This document shows, in pieces, positions 1 to 7,026 of a DNA stretch of 8,471 nucleotides. Made by a program: the position numbers and the translations under genes. The notes beneath the pieces were generated by a model that was given only the letters and a program-made list of their open reading frames with translations, was not told where the DNA came from and searched no databases. Location of the stretch: assembly GCA_021813155.1 (NCBI GenBank), contig JAKALK010000038.1:1-8471 (forward strand), given 5' to 3'. Each line of letters opens with the position of its first letter. Within the stretch, counting starts at the first letter, position 1. The stretch is from a bacterium. Its GTDB lineage: Bacteria; Patescibacteriota; Minisyncoccia; UBA6257; 2-01-FULL-56-20.

Positions 1-1
1 T

Positions 2-319
2 TTTTATGACGAATCCCTCCCTCAATTTGCCGATTGGGATTTTTGGCTGAAGCTTGGCCTTGAAGGTAAACTCTACAATTTTCAAGAGTACTTTTCGCGA
101 TATCTAATGTGGGATAAGAGTATGTCTTTTAGTAAACAAAAAGAATGCGCTAAAGCTACTCGCGTTATCGTTCCTCGCTACTGGCGAAAATATCCCGGCG
201 CCCTGAAGGGCTTCTGTTTTATGTTTGCCTACAGCTTTTACGCCTACCTTCCCAATTTTATAAAAAAATTTTTAAACCCCCTCCTCTCAACGCTTAAAAA
301 AATTATTGCCTCGAGATAG
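2..319 (+). CDS. Glycosyltransferase family 2, C-terminal part (5' truncated)
   Basis: The open frame runs in from the window edge and ends at TAG 317-319; the ATG at 107 is internal, because the reading frame is open and protein-like from base 2. The visible 105 residues begin with a FYDESLPQFADWDFWLKLG stretch, which matches the end of the catalytic domain of GT-A fold family 2 glycosyltransferases (acidic residues followed by D-W-x-x-W-L-R/K-L), then an aromatic segment ending in Y-x-x-x-F-S-R-Y. A basic tail with a moderately hydrophobic stretch (about window 215-275) suggests peripheral membrane association. The enzyme would add a sugar from a nucleotide donor to a lipid-linked glycan on the cytoplasmic face. 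Donor and acceptor cannot be told because the N-terminal nucleotide-binding half is outside the window. The following ligase-like gene on the same strand supports a polysaccharide role. Confidence 0.8.
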   Translation, partial: FYDESLPQFADWDFWLKLGLEGKLYNFQEYFSRYLMWDKSMSFSKQKECAKATRVIVPRYWRKYPGALKGFCFMFAYSFYAYLPNFIKKFLNPLLSTLKKIIASR

Positions 320-347
320 AACCGTTATCTACGAAATTCTTTAACTG

Positions 348-356
348 TGCTATAAT
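348..356 (+). promoter_or_regulatory. Extended -10 promoter element before the ligase gene
   Basis: TGC followed by a perfect TATAAT (351-356) forms an extended -10 element in the 37-bp gap between the glycosyltransferase stop and the ligase frame. No good -35 hexamer is visible at 16-18 bp upstream, which extended -10 promoters can do without. Transcription would start near 362-364, downstream of the TTG codon at 357. Confidence 0.55.
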
Positions 357-1772
357 TTGACCATTCAACTTAAATCCAAATCTTCTGTGGAATCTTCAAA
401 TAGCGAGAAAATATTTTCTAAAATAACTGGAACGCTTTTTTTATTTGCGGTCTTTAGTTTAGTGTGGCGAAAATATCAAGGAGAATTTTGGGATTTTTAC
501 GTCCCGAAAATGTTTGAGCTTTTAATTCTTGTTATTGCGCTTATTGTTCTCATTCAATTTATTTTCATCAAAGCCAGCCGTAAGAAAACTTTTGAGGTTC
601 TGCTCAACAATAAAGTTTCCCTCTTTGTTATAGCGGTTTTACTTCTCCTTGGCTACCTTGGAACTTTGCAAATTCTCAAGGATCCTAATTGGTTAAGCCA
701 AAAAAACGAAATTATTTTAAGTTGGCTTCGGCTTATTTTCTGTTTCGGAGTCCTTTTTCTTATTCAGGTTTTAATTCGGTTTAAAAATAAACTTATTGAG
801 CATGCCTTTTTAGTTGTCTCCGCTTCTCCGCTAATCTTGTGGCTGGCATTTATACCGAAACTGACTCCCCACTTTATTCAAACTTGGCGGTTAGGTGGCG
901 ACGCCGGTAACGCCAATCACCTAGCTGTTTGGATAGTATTGAGCATTCTTTCGTCTCTATCTTATTTTCTGTTCAAGAACCATAAAGGGCGATGGATTAG
1001 TTTAGCGACCGCCTTTTTCTCCTTCCCTCTCCTTCTGTGGAGCAGTTCTCGAGCCAGCTGGCTCTCCTTTCTCGTTGCTCTCGTTGTCTTACTCATCTTT
1101 TTCTTGCGCAAGAAAGGATGGAACAAAAAGAATCGATTATTAATTTTTGCCGTTATCGCTACTATTTTAGTTTCTGTCAATTTAGGCTTTATTGTCCTCC
1201 CAGAGAACTCAAGAATTACCGTTTTTGCCAGAAATTTCGCCCCCTTCCTCGATGACAAAGTTCACCAGCAAATTATTCAAGATCTTCGCGAGAAGAAGGA
1301 CACTACCCCAGCTGTCTTTATTGCTGACAATTTAAAATCTCTTGAGCTTAACACGCGATATTTTTCAAATGGCCAAGATCGTTTTTTCCTTTGGCAAAAG
1401 GGAAGTCAGATGATGCTTGAAAATCCCCTAGGCCTTGGACCGGGTTATTACAATATAAAACCCGTGGCCGAGATCGATGGCAATCAGGGTCCCCATAGTC
1501 TCTGGTTTGAAGTTGGACTCACTTTCGGGTGGCTTGGTTTGTTTGTGTGGTTGTTGTTTTTAGGCTTCGTCGCCAAAAAAGTTATTGATGCCTCCCGTGG
1601 TGCCGACTTTGTGCCTGCGGTTGTTCTAGTTTCCTTCACCCACCTTATAATCACTTCCTTCTTTCTCGATACTTTCACTATGCGGCCCCTTTGGCTAATA
1701 ATAGCTATAATTCTGGCCTTAGATTTCACAAGGCCACCTCTAGCAGCCACCGGCAATTCTAACGCAAATTAG
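357..1772 (+). CDS. O-antigen ligase / polymerase-like membrane protein (Wzy_C family)
   Basis: A 471-residue polytopic membrane protein with roughly ten to twelve hydrophobic segments (for example 22-36, 52-72, 88-105, 122-140, 150-167, 187-206, 217-229, 235-250, 260-280, 385-408, 418-436, 443-456). It carries the layout of the WaaL/Wzy/RfaL superfamily: an S-S-S-R-A-S-W motif with Arg232 at the start of a membrane helix, a large soluble loop (about 283-380), then G-L-G-P-G (359-363) and G-P-H-S-L-W-F-E (378-385) with the His380 expected of the family active site. Such enzymes transfer or polymerise undecaprenyl-diphosphate-linked glycans on the outer face of the membrane. Ligase and polymerase cannot be separated by sequence alone. 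The start is uncertain: TTG 357 gives the longest frame, but it abuts a -10 box; GTG at 387 (461 residues) is a good alternative. No Shine-Dalgarno site precedes either. The stop overlaps that of the convergent flippase by 4 bp. Confidence 0.85.
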   Translation: MTIQLKSKSSVESSNSEKIFSKITGTLFLFAVFSLVWRKYQGEFWDFYVPKMFELLILVIALIVLIQFIFIKASRKKTFEVLLNNKVSLFVIAVLLLLGYLGTLQILKDPNWLSQKNEIILSWLRLIFCFGVLFLIQVLIRFKNKLIEHAFLVVSASPLILWLAFIPKLTPHFIQTWRLGGDAGNANHLAVWIVLSILSSLSYFLFKNHKGRWISLATAFFSFPLLLWSSSRASWLSFLVALVVLLIFFLRKKGWNKKNRLLIFAVIATILVSVNLGFIVLPENSRITVFARNFAPFLDDKVHQQIIQDLREKKDTTPAVFIADNLKSLELNTRYFSNGQDRFFLWQKGSQMMLENPLGLGPGYYNIKPVAEIDGNQGPHSLWFEVGLTFGWLGLFVWLLFLGFVAKKVIDASRGADFVPAVVLVSFTHLIITSFFLDTFTMRPLWLIIAIILALDFTRPPLAATGNSNAN

Positions 1773-3256
1773 TTCGTGTGGCCGTTTTCGTTTGGGATCC
1801 TCCAAATACTTCGTATTTCAGATAGAACCGGTTCTCTTGAAAAATAGAGAAAAAGAAAATATAAACCCGTTGCGAGTACGAATGTTACATAGAAACTCAA
1901 ACCGATTCCTGTCATCCCCCAAGCCGCAAGTGCCATCCCCGCTGCCGCCGCTATAATTTTCTTTAGTTTTTTTATAAGCTGAAAACTTTGGGTTAGACCC
2001 GTCGTCTTCCAATAGTAAATACTAATTAAAAACGAGGCCGTTAAAGTAGCCACCGCCGAGCCTTCAATTCCCCACTTCGGAATTAAAAGAGCGTCCAAAA
2101 GAACATTCGAAATCCCGGCAATCGCCGATCCCACGATTAATTTCTTCTGTCGGTTATTCGCAAAAATTATATGGCTAAGTAAAATCGCTGGGAAGCTGAA
2201 GATAAGAGAAAAGGTCAAAATTCTGAAAGCCGTCGAAGCCGGAGCATAAGCCGTTCCAAAAAGAGTCGTTATCATCGGCCCGCCCAACACTACCCCCCCT
2301 AAAGCAAGTGGCACTACTATCAAAAATAGAACTACTAGAATTTTTTCAGTTACCAATTTCATTTTATCTTGGTCGCGGAATGCCAATCGCGACAAAAGCG
2401 GGAAAGCGCTTTGGGCAATGATAGTCGGGATTACATATAAAATTTGAATCACTCGATCGGCCGCTGAATAAAAGCCCACTTGAGTAGCCGAGGTTAGCCA
2501 CCCAATCATTAATAAGTCGGTGTTTATAAGTAACAAACCTAAAAGATTCGCCATAGCGAATGGCCAAGCGGCCGCAAAAACAGGAGCGATCAGTTTTTTA
2601 GAAAAAGCCGAAAAAATATGTCTAAATTCTTCTCGAAGTAGTAAGATTGTTGCCGCCATCCCCGCGCCCGACCCCAAAATATAGGCGTATGCCATTGACT
2701 TTGCCGTCTCGGAAAAGTGGAGAAGCACGAAACCCGATATCACAATTGCTAAATTGGTAAAAAGAAAAAGTCCGGCTTCTCGCTCCATTTTTTCAGAGAC
2801 TCTATTGATACTAATTCCAAAATCTCTGATCGAGTCAAACACAAAGAGCAGCGCAAAAATCGGCAGCAGAGCCTTTACCCCCGGCAGCTTTGTAAAATGA
2901 GGTGCTACAAACGCCACCATTATTAAGCCTAAGACAATAAGCCCAATCTTGATAAAGAATGACGTCGAAAGTAATTCCGATTTTTTAAAATCAGCGTTAC
3001 CGGTTTTAGCCATCTCTCTTATTAAAACCGGGCTCACTCCTAGGTCAGTAAAAATAGTAAAGAAGGCCACTAAGCTCAGGGCATAAGAAAAAATACCCCA
3101 TCCCTCAGCTCCCAAGACTCTTGCTGCGTAGACGATGATGACTGCTCGAAGTATCCGGCCGCCAAAATTACTTACTGAAAGCCAGAAAGTGTTCTTGGCT
3201 ACTGTTTGTCGAAGCGTCGTATTTTTTAGGAGCACCCTCTTTATTTTCTGAAACAT
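1769..3256 (-). CDS. Polysaccharide flippase, Wzx/RfbX-like (MOP superfamily)
   Basis: A 495-residue protein with about 12-14 membrane segments, the usual size for Wzx-type lipid-linked oligosaccharide flippases (polysaccharide biosynthesis protein family). The N-terminus is diagnostic: N-T-F-W-L (22-26), Arg34 and Arg37 at a helix, A-A-R-V-L-G-A-E-G-W-G (44-54), and D-L-G (71-73) followed by a conserved L-I-R-E-M-A-K (78-84). A second module has N-T-D-L-L-M-I-G (245-252), Y-S-A-A-D-R (263-268) and N-V-L-L-D-A-L-L-I-P (384-393) followed by G-I-E-G-S-A, which is typical of the C-terminal half. It would move undecaprenyl-diphosphate-linked glycan units from the cytoplasmic to the outer leaflet, feeding the neighbouring ligase/polymerase. 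MurJ is a related alternative, but the surrounding glycan genes favour Wzx. ATG at 3256-3254 is preceded by an A-rich leader with no Shine-Dalgarno site. Confidence 0.9.
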   Translation of the reverse strand: MFQKIKRVLLKNTTLRQTVAKNTFWLSVSNFGGRILRAVIIVYAARVLGAEGWGIFSYALSLVAFFTIFTDLGVSPVLIREMAKTGNADFKKSELLSTSFFIKIGLIVLGLIMVAFVAPHFTKLPGVKALLPIFALLFVFDSIRDFGISINRVSEKMEREAGLFLFTNLAIVISGFVLLHFSETAKSMAYAYILGSGAGMAATILLLREEFRHIFSAFSKKLIAPVFAAAWPFAMANLLGLLLINTDLLMIGWLTSATQVGFYSAADRVIQILYVIPTIIAQSAFPLLSRLAFRDQDKMKLVTEKILVVLFLIVVPLALGGVVLGGPMITTLFGTAYAPASTAFRILTFSLIFSFPAILLSHIIFANNRQKKLIVGSAIAGISNVLLDALLIPKWGIEGSAVATLTASFLISIYYWKTTGLTQSFQLIKKLKKIIAAAAGMALAAWGMTGIGLSFYVTFVLATGLYFLFLYFSREPVLSEIRSIWRIPNENGHTN

Positions 3257-3260
3257 TTGT

Positions 3261-3271
3261 TTTATAATCTA
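3261..3271 (-). promoter_or_regulatory. Probable -10 region of the flippase gene
   Basis: Read on the minus strand, the 27-bp gap contains TAGATTATAAAACAA directly before the flippase ATG. Either TAGATT (3271-3266) or TATAAA (3266-3261) can serve as the -10 hexamer, placing the transcript start within a few bases of the ATG. It overlaps the -10 of the divergent nucleotidyltransferase gene. No convincing -35 is seen, so this remains tentative. Confidence 0.4.
3263..3268 (+). promoter_or_regulatory. -10 element of the nucleotidyltransferase operon
   Basis: A perfect TATAAT hexamer lies 15 bp before the ATG at 3284 in the divergent gap. Transcription would start near 3275, giving a leader of only about 9 nt, too short for a functional Shine-Dalgarno arrangement. 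The -35 position falls in a T-rich run inside the flippase start (about 3240-3245) and matches the consensus poorly. Confidence 0.5.
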
Positions 3272-3283
3272 CCCACTAACGAG

Positions 3284-3985
3284 ATGAAAGCTCTTATTCT
3301 TGCTGGCGGGCTAGGAACACGCTTGAGACCAATCACTTATGAAATTCCCAAACCGCTCTTGCCGGTAAAAAAAAGACCCATTCTTAATCATTTGATTCAA
3401 CTTTTTGATCGCTACGGCGCCTCTGAGATCGGTGTTTTGGTTAGTCGTTCTCATGAAAACGATTTTGCTCTTTGGCGTAAGAACTGGGAACACGATTTGC
3501 CTAATGAGAAGATTAGCATATTCTTCGAAGAGAAACCAAGCGGAACTTTTGGTTGGTTGAAAAATTTGCGTCCCTGGCTAGCCGATGAGAAATTTATTCT
3601 TTCAAATGGGGACGAACTCAAAGATCTCAACCTTCAGAAACTAAAAGATTTTCACGAAGCCAACAGTCCGGTGGCTACCATTGCTCTTGTCCCTGTGCCC
3701 AACCCCCATGAATACGGTGTCCCCGTTTTGGATAATCACCGCATCCTCGAATTTATTGAAAAACCCCAAAACCCACCGTCCCATTTCATTAACTCTGGTC
3801 TCTACATTCTTGAACCTGAAATTTTTAACTATGCCAATCTTGATCAGGATTTTCTAATGATCGAAAAAGATGTTTTCCCAAAAGTTGCCGCTGCTGGCCG
3901 GTTGATCGGGCTCAAGTTTGAAGATGGTCGTTGGTATGACTGTGGTAATCTTGAGCGTTGGGAAAAAGCCATGAATGAATGGTAA
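3284..3985 (+). CDS. Sugar-phosphate nucleotidyltransferase (RmlA/ManC/HddC-like)
   Basis: A 233-residue NTP-transferase domain protein that makes an NDP-sugar and pyrophosphate from a sugar 1-phosphate and an NTP in the cytoplasm. Visible motifs: L-A-G-G-L-G-T-R-L-R-P-I-T (6-18) and P-K-P-L-L-P-V (22-28), the nucleotide-binding loop and sugar-phosphate Lys; N-G-D (108-110) with the metal-binding Asp; E-K-P (159-161); I-N-S-G-L-Y (169-174); and a closing W-Y-D-C-G (217-221) with the second metal-site Asp. The length fits the short single-domain form without a left-handed beta-helix. The start is ATG 3284: a TTG 27 bp earlier would precede the promoter and adds residues unlike the family. Sugar and base specificity are not readable; mannose, heptose or glucose phosphate are all possible. 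It heads a tight operon with the next two genes. Confidence 0.9.
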   Translation: MKALILAGGLGTRLRPITYEIPKPLLPVKKRPILNHLIQLFDRYGASEIGVLVSRSHENDFALWRKNWEHDLPNEKISIFFEEKPSGTFGWLKNLRPWLADEKFILSNGDELKDLNLQKLKDFHEANSPVATIALVPVPNPHEYGVPVLDNHRILEFIEKPQNPPSHFINSGLYILEPEIFNYANLDQDFLMIEKDVFPKVAAAGRLIGLKFEDGRWYDCGNLERWEKAMNEW

Positions 3986-4631
3986 TTTTATGAAGGGTAA
4001 GCATTTTGATGCCGTTGTCGTTCTCTGCGGCGGGTTAGACAAAAATGGTACTCCTCACCCTTGGGTTAGGCGTCGCCTTGACCAGGTTCTCCATTTTAAA
4101 ACTAAATTCGCCATTATCCCTGGTCGCAGTACTGCCAATAAACCGCCCCTTCTTAACAAAAAAGGCTTCCCAGTGGACGAATCCATTGCCTCTGCCGCCT
4201 ATCTTGCGAGGCGCGGCTTCTCTAAAAAAAAGATTTTAATTACTCGGACTAGTATGGATACTATTGGTGATGCCTACTTCACTCGAGTACTTGTAATCGA
4301 CCCCCTTGGTTTTAAGAGAATTTTGGTTATCACTTCCGATCATCATATGCCGCGCACTCAGGCTATATTCTCAAAAATCTTCTCCCTCAAGCCGCACCAA
4401 GTAAAATATCAACTTGAGTTTCAAAGTGTGTCCGATCATGGTTTTGCTCCTGGCATCATGAACCCTAGACTTAAGAAAGAAGCCGAAAGTTTAAAAAAAT
4501 TTCGTCGAGTGGCCACTCAATTTAAAAACCTCCGGTCTTTTACGAAGTGGCTGCTTACAAAACACGGTGTTTATTCATATGCTAATGCCAAAGTCGACCA
4601 TCTCGACAATAAAACCCTTTCTACTTATTAG
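3975..4631 (+). CDS. YdcF/SanA/ElyC-like DUF218 protein
   Basis: A 218-residue protein of the DUF218 (YdcF) family, whose members bind nucleotide-like ligands or are linked to envelope-polysaccharide homeostasis; the biochemical activity is poorly known. The family signature is present: a beta-strand D-A-V-V-V-L-C-G-G (12-20), an R-R-R-L-D (32-36) helix, I-I-P-G-R (47-51), an E-S-I-A-S-A-A-Y-L helix (69-77), S-M-D-T-I-G-D-A (93-100), and V-I-T-S-D-H-H-M-P-R-T (118-128) with paired histidines. No signal peptide or membrane helix is visible, unlike SanA and ElyC, so it should be cytoplasmic. ATG 3975 overlaps the upstream gene by 11 bp; ATG 3990, 4 bp after that gene's stop, is an equally plausible start that removes five residues. 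The tight coupling suggests co-translation with the nucleotidyltransferase. Confidence 0.8.
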   Translation: MNGNFMKGKHFDAVVVLCGGLDKNGTPHPWVRRRLDQVLHFKTKFAIIPGRSTANKPPLLNKKGFPVDESIASAAYLARRGFSKKKILITRTSMDTIGDAYFTRVLVIDPLGFKRILVITSDHHMPRTQAIFSKIFSLKPHQVKYQLEFQSVSDHGFAPGIMNPRLKKEAESLKKFRRVATQFKNLRSFTKWLLTKHGVYSYANAKVDHLDNKTLSTY

Positions 4632-4634
4632 GCA

Positions 4635-5648
4635 ATGAAAGTTCTTTTAACTGGAGCAAGTGGTTACCTAGGGAGCCAATTAGTTAACTCTTGGCTGGAA
4701 GACGATCGCATCGAAAAGATCATCACTCTTGATTTGAAAGACCCCCAATTCTTGTTTAACAAAAAAAATTCTAAAATCCATTTCCTTAAAGGCAATCTCG
4801 CCGACATTGATCTCGGAAAAGAACTGGAAACTGTCGGACCAATCGATGCTGTTTTACACGCCGCCTATCTTATTCGCCAACCTTATTTCAAGAAAGATTT
4901 AAAGTTTCAGGAGCATTCTAATTTTCAAGGCTCAGAAAACGCTTTTCGTTTTGCCTTCAGAAATAACATTCCCAAACTTATTCAGTTTTCTAGTGTGGCT
5001 ATCTATGGAGCTAGAAAAGAGAATACTTTAGAGCGTGGTTTTATAGAGTCTAGTGAAACTCAAGAAAACGCCATTGCCTACGGTCGGGACAAAAAATTAA
5101 TTGAGAAAAACCTGGAGGATCTAGCAGCTCAATATCGCGCCCCAACCCAAGTGTTTGTTTTAAGAATCGGATCCGTTTCTGGTCCATTCGGAAAAAATCT
5201 GGTTAAAAAGAAAGGCCTTCAAAAGTTCCTCCGTGGCTTTTTCCCTTTTATTCCCGTTGTTGGCGAACATTCTATGCGGCAGTTTGTTCACGAAGACGAT
5301 GTTATAAAAGCCGTCAACTTCTGTTTGTTTCAAGATTTAGAAGAGAAGTATCTTATCTTTAACGTAGCTCCCAATGAATACCTCACTTTTCGAGAAATCG
5401 CTAAACTCTTAAATAAAAAAGTTCTCCAGTTGCCTAAATTTTTAAGCAACCTTGCCTTTAATCTTATTTGGCACCTTACACTGGGCAAGGTTCCAACTCC
5501 GCCTGGCACCATTAATACCTATACTTATCCTATTTTCGTCGACGGGTCTAAGATATGTTCTTATGGTTTCCGCTACGATTACACCTGCCTCGATGCCTTT
5601 TTGAGTCTTAAGGGAAAATTTGCCGGCTTCAAACCCCAGAAAAAGTAA
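4635..5648 (+). CDS. NAD-dependent epimerase/dehydratase (extended SDR)
   Basis: A 337-residue extended short-chain dehydrogenase/reductase of the type acting on nucleotide sugars. The Rossmann motif G-A-S-G-Y-L-G (7-13) follows the first strand, an acidic Asp33 (T-L-D-L) ends the second strand and favours NAD over NADP, L-H-A-A-Y (74-78) is the N-A-A-like motif, F-S-S-V-A-I-Y-G (118-125) supplies the catalytic Ser/Thr region, and Y149-G-R-D-K153 is the Y-x-x-x-K catalytic pair. R-Q-F-V-H-E-D-D-V (215-223) is the usual C-terminal substrate-domain motif. It would epimerise, dehydrate or reduce an NDP-sugar, possibly the product made by the first gene of the operon. The exact reaction cannot be assigned. 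It starts 3 bp after the DUF218 stop and ends inside the convergent sugar transferase (20-bp overlap). No Shine-Dalgarno site is present. Confidence 0.88.
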   Translation: MKVLLTGASGYLGSQLVNSWLEDDRIEKIITLDLKDPQFLFNKKNSKIHFLKGNLADIDLGKELETVGPIDAVLHAAYLIRQPYFKKDLKFQEHSNFQGSENAFRFAFRNNIPKLIQFSSVAIYGARKENTLERGFIESSETQENAIAYGRDKKLIEKNLEDLAAQYRAPTQVFVLRIGSVSGPFGKNLVKKKGLQKFLRGFFPFIPVVGEHSMRQFVHEDDVIKAVNFCLFQDLEEKYLIFNVAPNEYLTFREIAKLLNKKVLQLPKFLSNLAFNLIWHLTLGKVPTPPGTINTYTYPIFVDGSKICSYGFRYDYTCLDAFLSLKGKFAGFKPQKK

Positions 5649-6966
5649 GAATTGTTTTTAGGGTTTTTAAACTGATTGCCAAATCCATTACAAAAGAGCG
5701 ATTTTTAATATAGTAAATATCGTAAGCCAGCCTCTCTCGCGCATTATCTACTGAACTTCCGACTTTGTCGTGGATCTGAGCCCAACCCGAAAGCCCCGGG
5801 ACGATAATGGTTCTTATTTGGTAATAAGGAATTTTTTCTTTCAAAATATTGTAGTAGTCTGTAAAATCGGCGCGCGGGCCCACAAAAGAAAGCTCTCCTT
5901 TTAAAACATTGATCACTTGTGGCCATTCGTCAATGCGGATTTTTCGCATCCACTTTCCGAAGCTAAAAACCCTAACATCATCCCCCCTTTCTCTTGAAAA
6001 GTTGTCATTTATTTTGTTTGTTTCTTCCTTGCCTGGATGCATCGTTCTGAATTTAAAGAGACGAAATCTTCTTTCGCGCAATCCCACCCTTTCCTTCAAA
6101 AAGAAAATTGGTCCCTTTGAGCTTAGTTTAATTCCTAGAATTATAACTGGCCAAAACAGCAAAGTTATGACCAAAATAAAAAGAGCCAGAAAAATATCTA
6201 CTAGTCTCTTTACTGTTGAGTAGAGTCCGTTTTTTGGTTTGATTTTTTCCAGGAACCAGTTTTCTTGAAGTTCGTCCATCGAGACCTTGCCCAATACATT
6301 CTCATAAAATTCAGAAAATCCTATCACCTCCACCCCGCGTAAAAGTTCTCTATAAGCTTGCGCCGCAAATTCCTTCTGGTTTCTTAAAGTATACGGGACC
6401 ACGAATATTCCTATTTTGTTTTCGCTCGATATTCTCTGTACCTCTTTTTGATCGTATTCTTTCATCCACGTCTCGATTCGGTACCCCATTTGTGCATTTT
6501 CTCGGACATAACTAGCGAGCTCGGCTGCATCTTCTCCTTTGCCAATTAAAAGAACATTCGTAAGCGGTTGAGATTTCATTAGGTAGCGCCTCAGCCACTC
6601 TCTCAGTCCGTAGTCGATTACCCCTAAAGTAACACTGAAGATAAACAAAATTAATTTTGGGCTAATTTCTCGTATCGGAGAAAGGTAAAAATAGGTAGCG
6701 CTAAGGAAGAGAAAGACAATCATTCCTATAAGAAGCAACTTGAAAAAGCGGAATAATTTCGAAAAGTTTCTTAAGTCATAAAGCCCCACCACATAAAAAG
6801 TCAAAATAAAAATTACAAGAATTGGGAAAAAAGGCGAAAAGTGCAATCGAAATATTTCCCACTCGTATTTAGGGCCCAACCTAATTAAGAGCGACAAAAA
6901 TAACGCTAAATAAAAAGAAGCAACGTCAACAACTAAGAAGGGTAGATTGCGAAAGGTTATCTTCAT
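5629..6966 (-). CDS. Undecaprenyl-phosphate sugar phosphotransferase (polyprenyl glycosylphosphotransferase)
   Basis: A 445-residue initiating enzyme that transfers a sugar 1-phosphate from an NDP-sugar to undecaprenyl phosphate. The WbaP/CpsE-like architecture is complete: four N-terminal membrane helices (about 10-30, 45-62, 75-95, 104-118), a Rossmann-like CoA_binding_3 segment starting N-V-L-L-I-G-K-G (137-144), a reentrant membrane helix after K-R-L-V-D-I (253-258), and the catalytic domain. Catalytic motifs seen: F-L-K-E-R-V-G (289-295), F-K-F-R-T-M (305-309 region), the Asp-Glu pair D346-E347 in R-I-D-E-W-P-Q, L-S-F-V-G-P-R (359-365), and P-G-L-S-G-W-A-Q-I (390-398). It would start the repeat unit extended by glycosyltransferases such as the partial one at the left edge and exported by the flippase. 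ATG at 6966 has no Shine-Dalgarno site. Its 3' end overlaps the epimerase gene, and no terminator lies between them. Confidence 0.93.
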   Translation of the reverse strand: MKITFRNLPFLVVDVASFYLALFLSLLIRLGPKYEWEIFRLHFSPFFPILVIFILTFYVVGLYDLRNFSKLFRFFKLLLIGMIVFLFLSATYFYLSPIREISPKLILFIFSVTLGVIDYGLREWLRRYLMKSQPLTNVLLIGKGEDAAELASYVRENAQMGYRIETWMKEYDQKEVQRISSENKIGIFVVPYTLRNQKEFAAQAYRELLRGVEVIGFSEFYENVLGKVSMDELQENWFLEKIKPKNGLYSTVKRLVDIFLALFILVITLLFWPVIILGIKLSSKGPIFFLKERVGLRERRFRLFKFRTMHPGKEETNKINDNFSRERGDDVRVFSFGKWMRKIRIDEWPQVINVLKGELSFVGPRADFTDYYNILKEKIPYYQIRTIIVPGLSGWAQIHDKVGSSVDNARERLAYDIYYIKNRSFVMDLAISLKTLKTILTFSGV

Positions 6967-7026
6967 AAATATAGAAGAAATGTGATACTTAAATTTTACT
7001 TAGAACCATAAATCTTTCCAGTTTAT

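Noticed and set aside
962..1258. Minus-strand frame of 98 codons inside the ligase gene
   Set aside because: It lies opposite a clearly coding membrane protein, its product is a low-complexity Lys/Arg-rich chain, and it has no start signals. It is a shadow frame.
3257..3283. TTG at 3257 as an upstream start of the nucleotidyltransferase
   Set aside because: It lies before the TATAAT box, and the nine extra residues are unlike the family, whose proteins begin right at the first strand (M-K-A-L-I-L-A-G-G).
4630..4637. AGG just before the epimerase ATG (and TAGGCC before the SPW ATG) as Shine-Dalgarno sites
   Set aside because: The spacing to the ATG is only 2-3 nt and the match is three bases, too close and too short to position a ribosome. 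At the SPW gene the site would also lie upstream of the predicted transcript start.
5629..5631. Possible TGA recoding as in Gracilibacteria
   Set aside because: TGA ends the sugar transferase and the SPW gene at the expected family lengths, and no in-frame TGA occurs inside the genes.
6993..6998. Minus-strand TAAAAT as a -10 box for the sugar transferase
   Set aside because: The hexamer is plausible and would give a leader of about 20 nt, but there is no acceptable -35 and the region is generally AT-rich, so I could not single out this site.
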